Assembly (NCBI GenBank): GCA_031274855.1
Contig: JAISPO010000172.1
Location: 1-19,707 of the forward strand
Length of the DNA: 19,707 bases
DNA from: Zoogloeaceae bacterium
Lineage (GTDB): Bacteria; Pseudomonadota; Gammaproteobacteria; Burkholderiales; Rhodocyclaceae
Direction of reading: 5' to 3'
The notes under the pieces are model-generated. The model had not been told where the DNA came from, did no database searches, and saw only the letters and a list, made by a program, of their open reading frames with translations. The translations under genes and the position numbers were made by a program. The stretch's first letter is position 1, and every line of letters begins with the position of its first letter. Shown here one piece after another: positions 16,101-19,707 of this stretch.

Positions 16101-16282
16101 GCCACGGCACGGGTTCCGAGTTGCGCCGTCCGCTCGGCTACGCAATGGTCGGCGGCCTGATCCTGTCGCAGATGCTCACGCTATTCACCACGCCGGTGAT
16201 CTACCTCTATTTAGATCGCGCGCATCACTGGTATGCGCGCCGGCAAGCTAGAATAACCCCTTCAAGTGAAAGACCTTCTTGA
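13136..16282 (+). CDS. RND efflux permease (MdtB/MdtC-like)
   Basis: Inner-membrane proton-driven multidrug pump of 1048 residues, the full length of HAE1-type RND permeases. The N-terminus LPVAPLPQVDFPTIQV and GSPETMASTVAQPLERQ is closest to MdtB/MdtC. The first membrane helix is at about 12-32. The proton-relay pair Asp413-Asp414 is in GFVIDDAIVMVENI, and the partner Lys is in IVKKNGIMMVDFAL of the second half. Two large periplasmic loops follow TM1 and TM7, as usual. It starts with GTG overlapping the adaptor stop as GTGA, so translation is coupled. Unlike E. coli mdtABC, only one permease gene is present, so a homotrimer is expected. No outer-membrane channel or regulator gene follows. 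Confidence 0.93.
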   Translation: MNISDGFIRRPIGTTLLAAAVFLIGLVAWPLLPVAPLPQVDFPTIQVSIGLPGGSPETMASTVAQPLERQFSLIAGLAQMTSTSSLGQTQITLQFDLNRDIDGAALDVQSAINAATGQLPKNLPSPPSFRKINPADVPILILDVQSEALPLIEASDYADNVLAQQISRISGVGMVNIFGRQKPAVRIQVDPAKIKSLGLSLEEIRGVIANTTISAPTGTIDGERQAFNVYTNDQLLKAAPWNGMVLAWRNGAPIRVRDVGIAVDGPENAKVAAWVGNGAAAPSDSTIIDGRAVMLAIFKMPGANVIETVDRVKAALPALKAAIPPSIVVSEAMDRTQTIRASVREVEFTLILSICLVVTVIFVFLRNVTVTIIPSVTVPLAILGTAAVMYAVGYSLDNLSLMALTISVGFVIDDAIVMVENIYRHVERGMKPMQAALQGAGEIGFTIISISASLVAVFIPVLLMSGIVGRLFREFAVTVTLTIAISVVLTLTLTPMLCAKYLKGHDNGPPKHGKLFMLFERGFDAMLNAYRRGLTVVLRHSFITLMSFLATVAATVILFIVIPKGFFPQQDTGFVYGSGVSAQDSSFEAMSKRMLALSDIVRKDPDVAVFSFNVGNSTFNTGNFHIALKPIDQGRKSSADQVIARLRPQLAQVGGITLFMQAMQDINVGGRLARTQYQYTLVDADLDELNIWAPKLVQGLRGIPLLADVTSDQQNAAPTANLTIDRERAASYGITPALVDATLYDAIGQRQVAQYFTQLNSYNVILEVTPELQRDPALFDRLYITSPITGQQIPLSTFVKVDTSRTGYLAVNHQGQFPSVTISFNLASGASLGQAVDAIKQAQTEMGMPATLSGTFQGTAKAFGDSLRTQPYLILAALVSVYIVLGLLYESYIHPLTILSTLPSAGVGALLILMAGGYDLSVIALIGIILLIGIVKKNGIMMVDFALTAEREHGLSSRDAIFEACLLRFRPIMMTTMCALLAGLPLMLGHGTGSELRRPLGYAMVGGLILSQMLTLFTTPVIYLYLDRAHHWYARRQARITPSSERPS

Positions 16283-16342
16283 AGCAGTGAGTTTCCATTA
16301 TCTTTTTTTAAAAATAATTCATACAGCCCGAAGGAGTTTGTG
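16283..16342 (+). promoter_or_regulatory. AT-rich leader with possible ppdK promoter
   Basis: A 60-base gap with a T7 and A5 tract (16303-16314). AATAAT (16313-16318) could be a -10 element, with TTTCCA (16292-16297) as a poor -35 at 15 bases. The AT-richness stands out against the GC-rich flanks, but the promoter assignment is weak. Confidence 0.25.
16330..16336 (+). promoter_or_regulatory. Ribosome binding site deciding the ppdK start
   Basis: GAAGGAG lies 6 bases before the ATG at 16343 and only 3 bases before an in-frame GTG at 16340, so the ATG is preferred. Confidence 0.6.
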
Positions 16343-19117
16343 ATGGTCAAACAGTATGTGTTTTCTTTTGAGGAAGGCGACGGCAAGAACAAGATGCTTC
16401 TGGGGGGCAAAGGGGCGAACCTTTGCGAAATGACCCAGATCGGGCTGGCGGTTCCCCCGGGTTTTACGGTCAGCACGGAAGCGTGTCTGGCTTATCTGGA
16501 AAAGGGCGGCCTGCCTGACGGGCTGTGGGACACCATCAAGCAGTACATGGCAAGCCTCGAAAAGAAAACGGGCAAGGGCTTTGGTTCCAGCGAAAACCCG
16601 TTGCTGGTCTCGGTGCGTTCGGGTTCGGCAATGTCGATGCCGGGCATGATGGATACGATTCTCAACCTCGGCCTCAACAGCGAATCCCTCAAGGGTCTCA
16701 TCAAGCAGACCGGCAATGAGCGTTTTGCTTGGGATGCCTACCGGCGCTTCATCCAGTTGTTCGGCAAGATTGCCCTGGGCATTGCCGACGAACTTTTCGA
16801 TGCCAAAATGACCGAGGTGAAGGCGAAATACAGCGCCAAGCAGGACGTCGATCTGAAGGCCGAGCACCTCAAGGAAATCTCGGATGTTTTCCTGGCGATT
16901 GTTCATAGCCAGTCCGGCAAGCCTTTCCCCCAAGACCCCTATGAGCAGCTGGAAATTGCGGTCAAGGCCGTTTTCCGCTCCTGGAACGGCAAACGCGCGA
17001 TTGATTACCGCAGGCAGTTCAAGATTACACCGGCGATGGCGAACGGCACGGCCGTCAACATCTGCACGATGGTGTTCGGCAACATGGGTAACGATTCGGC
17101 CACCGGCGTCGGTTTTACCCGCAACCCGGGTACCGGCGAGAACGTGATTTATGGTGAATATCTGGTCAACGCTCAGGGCGAGGATGTGGTCGCGGGTATC
17201 CGCACGCCCAAGCCGATTGCCGAAATAGCGACCGAGATGCCGAAAATTTACGCAGAGTTGCTCGAACTGCATAGCCGGCTCGAATCTCACTATAAGGAAG
17301 TTCAGGATTTCGAATTCACCATCGAAAAAGGCAGGCTCTATTGCCTGCAAACCCGCAACGGCAAGATGAACGCCCGCGCCATGGTGCGGACTTCCATCGA
17401 AATGGCTAACGCCGGTCTGATTACCCAGGAAAAGGCGCTGCTGCGCGTGGAACCTGCGGTGCTCGAACAACTGCTGGTGCCGCAACTGGCGCCGAGTTTC
17501 AAGGGCAAGCCACTGGCGCAGGGCCTGTCGGCCTCGCCGGGCGCGGCTTCCGGCAAGATTGTTTTTGATGCGGATACCGCTGAAGCTCGCGGCAAGACAG
17601 GCGAGAAAATCATTCTGGTGCGCGAGGAAACCAAGCCCGAAGATATCCACGGCTTTTTCCAGGCGCAGGGCATTCTGACCAGTCGCGGCGGCAAGACTTC
17701 CCACGCCGCCGTGGTCGCGCGCGGCATGGGCAAGCCCTGCGTTTCGGGGTGCGATGCCATCCATATTGATGACATGGCGCGCAAGGCGTACATCGGCGAT
17801 ACCGTGCTGCACGAAGGCGATGTCATCACCATAGACGGCAGCACCGGCTATGTTTACGCTGGCGAAGTGCCGACCGTCGAGCCGGAATTCTCGGAAGATC
17901 TCAATACGCTGCTCGCCTGGGCCGACAAGACGGCGCGCATTGAAGTCCGCGCCAATGCGGATACACCGAACGATTCGGCGAAAGCCCGCAATTTCGGCGC
18001 CAAGGGTGTCGGTTTGTGCCGGACGGAGCGCATGTTCAATAGCACCGACCGGCTGCCCATCGTCCAGGAGATGATTCTGGCCGATAGTCTGGAAGAACGG
18101 CAGGCGGCGCTTGACCGCTTGCTGCCGATCCAGCGCGATGATTTCGTGGGCATCTTCAAGGCGATGGAGGGCTTGCCGGTCACGGTGCGTCTGCTCGATC
18201 CGCCCATGCACGAGTTTTTACCGACAGCGGCGCAACTGGAATTCGAAATCACTCACCTGCGCCACCTCAAGGAGTCGATCAAGGGCGTCGAGGAACTGCC
18301 GGATACGCTCAAGCTGTTCAATCTCGACCTGTATCAGAAGTATTCCGATGGCCTTGGGCGGCTCAACGAGGCGCTCACGGTTTTCAAGGGCGGGCATCTT
18401 GAGGACGACCTGATCGCCAAGAAGGAAAAGACGCTGCGCAAGGTGCGCGCGCTGACCGAAGTGAATCCGATGCTGGGCCATCGCGGCGTGCGTTTGGGCA
18501 TTACCTATCCCGAAATCTACTCGATGCAGATACAGGCGGTGCTGGAAGCGGCCGCGCTGTGCATCAAGGCAGGGGTCAAGGTACAGCCCGAAATCATGGT
18601 GCCGCAGGTGGTGACGGCGGAGGAGTTGGAGCGGATCAAGGGTCATGTCGACAGAATCCACGAGACCGTCAAGCGCACACATGGCGTCGATGTTCAGTGC
18701 AAGTTCGGTTCCATGCTCGAAGTCGTCCGCGCCTGTATGCGCGCCGGACGCATGGCGCAGATGGCTGAATTTTTCTCCTTCGGCACCAACGACCTGACTC
18801 AGGCAACTTTCTCGTTCTCGCGCGAAGACGCGGAAAACAAGTTCCTGCCGGCCTATGCCGAGGCAGGCATTCTGCAAGACAATCCGTTTGAGGTGCTGGA
18901 TCAGAAGGGGGTCGGCGAAGTGATGAAAATTGCGGTCAAACTGGGCCGCGAAACCCGTCCCGACCTCAAGATCGGCATTTGCGGGGAGCATGGCGGGCAT
19001 CCCGCTTCGATCGAGTTCTGCCACCGCATCGGGCTGACTTACGTTTCCTGCTCTGGCCCGCGTGTGCCGATTGCCCGTCTCGCTGCGGCTCAAGCGCAGT
19101 TGCGGCATCCGTCGTAA
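16343..19117 (+). CDS. ppdK: Pyruvate, phosphate dikinase
   Basis: PPDK (924 residues) interconverts pyruvate, ATP and Pi with PEP, AMP and PPi in the cytoplasm. The N-terminal ATP-grasp domain shows LGGKGANLCEM at 20-30 and SVRSGSAMSMPGMMDTILNLG at 90-110. The swivelling phosphohistidine domain has GGKTSHAAVVARGMGKPC with catalytic His454, next to Thr452, the usual target of PPDK regulatory protein. The PEP/pyruvate barrel has EFFSFGTNDLTQ and GICGEHGG with the acid/base Cys880. The protein is about 50 residues longer than the Clostridium enzyme (874). The excess lies between HEFLP and NPMLGHRG (18224-18463), where 80 residues replace about 30. The ATG was chosen on its ribosome site. tadA follows immediately. 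No regulatory-protein gene is in view. Confidence 0.96.
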   Translation: MVKQYVFSFEEGDGKNKMLLGGKGANLCEMTQIGLAVPPGFTVSTEACLAYLEKGGLPDGLWDTIKQYMASLEKKTGKGFGSSENPLLVSVRSGSAMSMPGMMDTILNLGLNSESLKGLIKQTGNERFAWDAYRRFIQLFGKIALGIADELFDAKMTEVKAKYSAKQDVDLKAEHLKEISDVFLAIVHSQSGKPFPQDPYEQLEIAVKAVFRSWNGKRAIDYRRQFKITPAMANGTAVNICTMVFGNMGNDSATGVGFTRNPGTGENVIYGEYLVNAQGEDVVAGIRTPKPIAEIATEMPKIYAELLELHSRLESHYKEVQDFEFTIEKGRLYCLQTRNGKMNARAMVRTSIEMANAGLITQEKALLRVEPAVLEQLLVPQLAPSFKGKPLAQGLSASPGAASGKIVFDADTAEARGKTGEKIILVREETKPEDIHGFFQAQGILTSRGGKTSHAAVVARGMGKPCVSGCDAIHIDDMARKAYIGDTVLHEGDVITIDGSTGYVYAGEVPTVEPEFSEDLNTLLAWADKTARIEVRANADTPNDSAKARNFGAKGVGLCRTERMFNSTDRLPIVQEMILADSLEERQAALDRLLPIQRDDFVGIFKAMEGLPVTVRLLDPPMHEFLPTAAQLEFEITHLRHLKESIKGVEELPDTLKLFNLDLYQKYSDGLGRLNEALTVFKGGHLEDDLIAKKEKTLRKVRALTEVNPMLGHRGVRLGITYPEIYSMQIQAVLEAAALCIKAGVKVQPEIMVPQVVTAEELERIKGHVDRIHETVKRTHGVDVQCKFGSMLEVVRACMRAGRMAQMAEFFSFGTNDLTQATFSFSREDAENKFLPAYAEAGILQDNPFEVLDQKGVGEVMKIAVKLGRETRPDLKIGICGEHGGHPASIEFCHRIGLTYVSCSGPRVPIARLAAAQAQLRHPS

Positions 19118-19588
19118 TTGAACCCGCGCGACGAAGCGTTCATGCGGATTGCCCTCGGCCTCGCTTGCGAGGCCGGGGCGCTTGAAGAAGTCCCCGTCGG
19201 GGCCATTGTGGTCATCGACGGGGAAATCGCCGGACGCGGCTTCAATCAACCCATCCTGAGCCGCGACCCGACTGCCCATGCCGAAATCATGGCCCTGCGC
19301 GACGCGGCGCGGCGCTTGGGCAATTACCGTTTGCCTGACAGCACGCTGTATGTCACCCTCGAACCCTGCGTGATGTGCTCCGGCGCCATCATGCACGCCC
19401 GCGTGAGCCGGATCGTGTACGGCGCCAGCGATCCCAAAACTGGTGCCGCCGGCAGCGTGATCGACCTGTACCGCGAAGAGCGCCTCAATCACCACGCCAC
19501 TATCGAAGGCGGGGTTCTTGCCGACGAATGCGGTGCGCTGCTATCCTCCTTTTTTGCCGGAAAACGCAGCAAAACCCAAATTGCATAG
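19118..19588 (+). CDS. tadA: tRNA-specific adenosine-34 deaminase
   Basis: TadA (156 residues from the TTG) converts adenosine to inosine at the wobble position of tRNA-Arg(ACG). The zinc deaminase motif is complete: HAE with His54 and proton-shuttle Glu56, and PCVMC with Cys84 and Cys87. The segments VPVGAIVV, DPTAHAEIMALR, NYRLPDSTLYVTLEPCVMCSGA, GASDPKTGAAGS and LADECGALLS fit TadA rather than general cytidine deaminases. The start is uncertain. The TTG at 19118 directly follows the ppdK TAA and gives the few residues normally found ahead of the first helix; the ATG at 19142 would begin within that helix. Neither has a clear ribosome site, so translation probably depends on ppdK. Confidence 0.93.
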   Translation: MNPRDEAFMRIALGLACEAGALEEVPVGAIVVIDGEIAGRGFNQPILSRDPTAHAEIMALRDAARRLGNYRLPDSTLYVTLEPCVMCSGAIMHARVSRIVYGASDPKTGAAGSVIDLYREERLNHHATIEGGVLADECGALLSSFFAGKRSKTQIA

Positions 19589-19707
19589 ATGAGAATCTGG
19601 ATTAACATTCCCGCGCAATCTCTTGAATTATATGGAGATAATCAAGAGTTACTGCGAGTGTATCCGGTCTCAACCGCCGCCAGAGGCGCGGGCGAAACCA
19701 GCGGCAG
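19589..19707 (+). CDS. L,D-transpeptidase-like (YkuD family) protein, 5' part
   Basis: The window ends after 39 codons. The segment begins MRIWINIPAQSLELYG and contains VYPVSTAARGAGETSG. This resembles the start of a YkuD/ErfK/YbiS domain, where a short beta-strand N-terminus (a 'what-you-compute' repeat of the form NIPAQSLELY) precedes the VSTA..G.GE.sG strand. Such enzymes form 3-3 crosslinks in peptidoglycan or attach proteins to it. The catalytic His and Cys would lie beyond the edge, so activity cannot be judged. The ATG follows the tadA TAG without a gap and in the same frame. There is no ribosome site and no visible signal peptide, which is unusual for an enzyme of the periplasm. Confidence 0.7.
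   Translation, partial: MRIWINIPAQSLELYGDNQELLRVYPVSTAARGAGETSG

Noticed and set aside
16260..16284. Inverted repeat CTTCAAG ... CTTGAAG at the end of the RND permease gene, with a T tract 18 bases later
   Set aside because: The stem is only 7 pairs, mostly A-T rich, with an 11-base loop, and the T tract is too far away for a classical intrinsic terminator.
16319..18211. Open frame of 630 codons on the minus strand opposite ppdK
   Set aside because: It mirrors the codon bias of ppdK, whose motifs are intact on the other strand. The His/Arg/Ala-rich translation has no recognisable domain.

Overview
The window reads as a chromosomal stretch of a moderately GC-rich Gram-negative bacterium. The gene families (a Ralstonia-type HoxFUYH hydrogenase, an RND efflux pair, proteobacterial PPDK, and tadA next to an L,D-transpeptidase-like gene) point to a betaproteobacterium. 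The genus cannot be fixed from sequence alone. No mobile elements, CRISPR arrays, tRNAs or rRNAs were seen, and no gene-free stretch exceeds about 210 bases.

Left part (36-6612, minus strand): a compact [NiFe]-hydrogenase maturation operon, transcribed in the order hypA-hypB-hypF-hypC-hypD-hypE-hupE. HypA and HypB insert nickel. HypF and HypE make the cyanide ligands from carbamoyl phosphate. HypC and HypD form the scaffold on which the Fe(CN)2CO unit is built. HupE is a likely membrane nickel transporter. hypC/hypD and hypD/hypE share ATGA start-stop overlaps.

Middle (6613-6821): a 209-base divergent control region with candidate promoters facing both ways and a 13-base near-perfect direct repeat on a 27-base period. 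Right of it (6822-11908, plus strand) is hoxF-hoxU-hoxY-hoxH-hoxW, a complete bidirectional/NAD-reducing cytoplasmic hydrogenase (group 3d type). HoxFU is the NADH-dehydrogenase (diaphorase) module, HoxYH the hydrogenase module, and HoxW the protease that trims HoxH. The hyp products mature HoxH, so the two divergent operons form one functional unit. The hox genes look clearly less GC-rich than the hyp genes.

Right part (11961-19707, plus strand): genes unrelated to hydrogenase. An RND efflux adaptor and a single RND permease overlap by GTGA. Then come ppdK (pyruvate phosphate dikinase with an extra segment of about 50 residues), tadA (tRNA adenosine deaminase) and the start of an L,D-transpeptidase-like gene cut by the window edge. 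ppdK, tadA and the transpeptidase-like gene lie in one reading frame with only a single stop codon between each pair, if tadA starts at its TTG.

I found no convincing evidence for a wholly new system. The points most worth checking are the repeat in the divergent control region, the same-frame gene chain at the right end, the PPDK insertion and the compositional contrast between hox and hyp genes.
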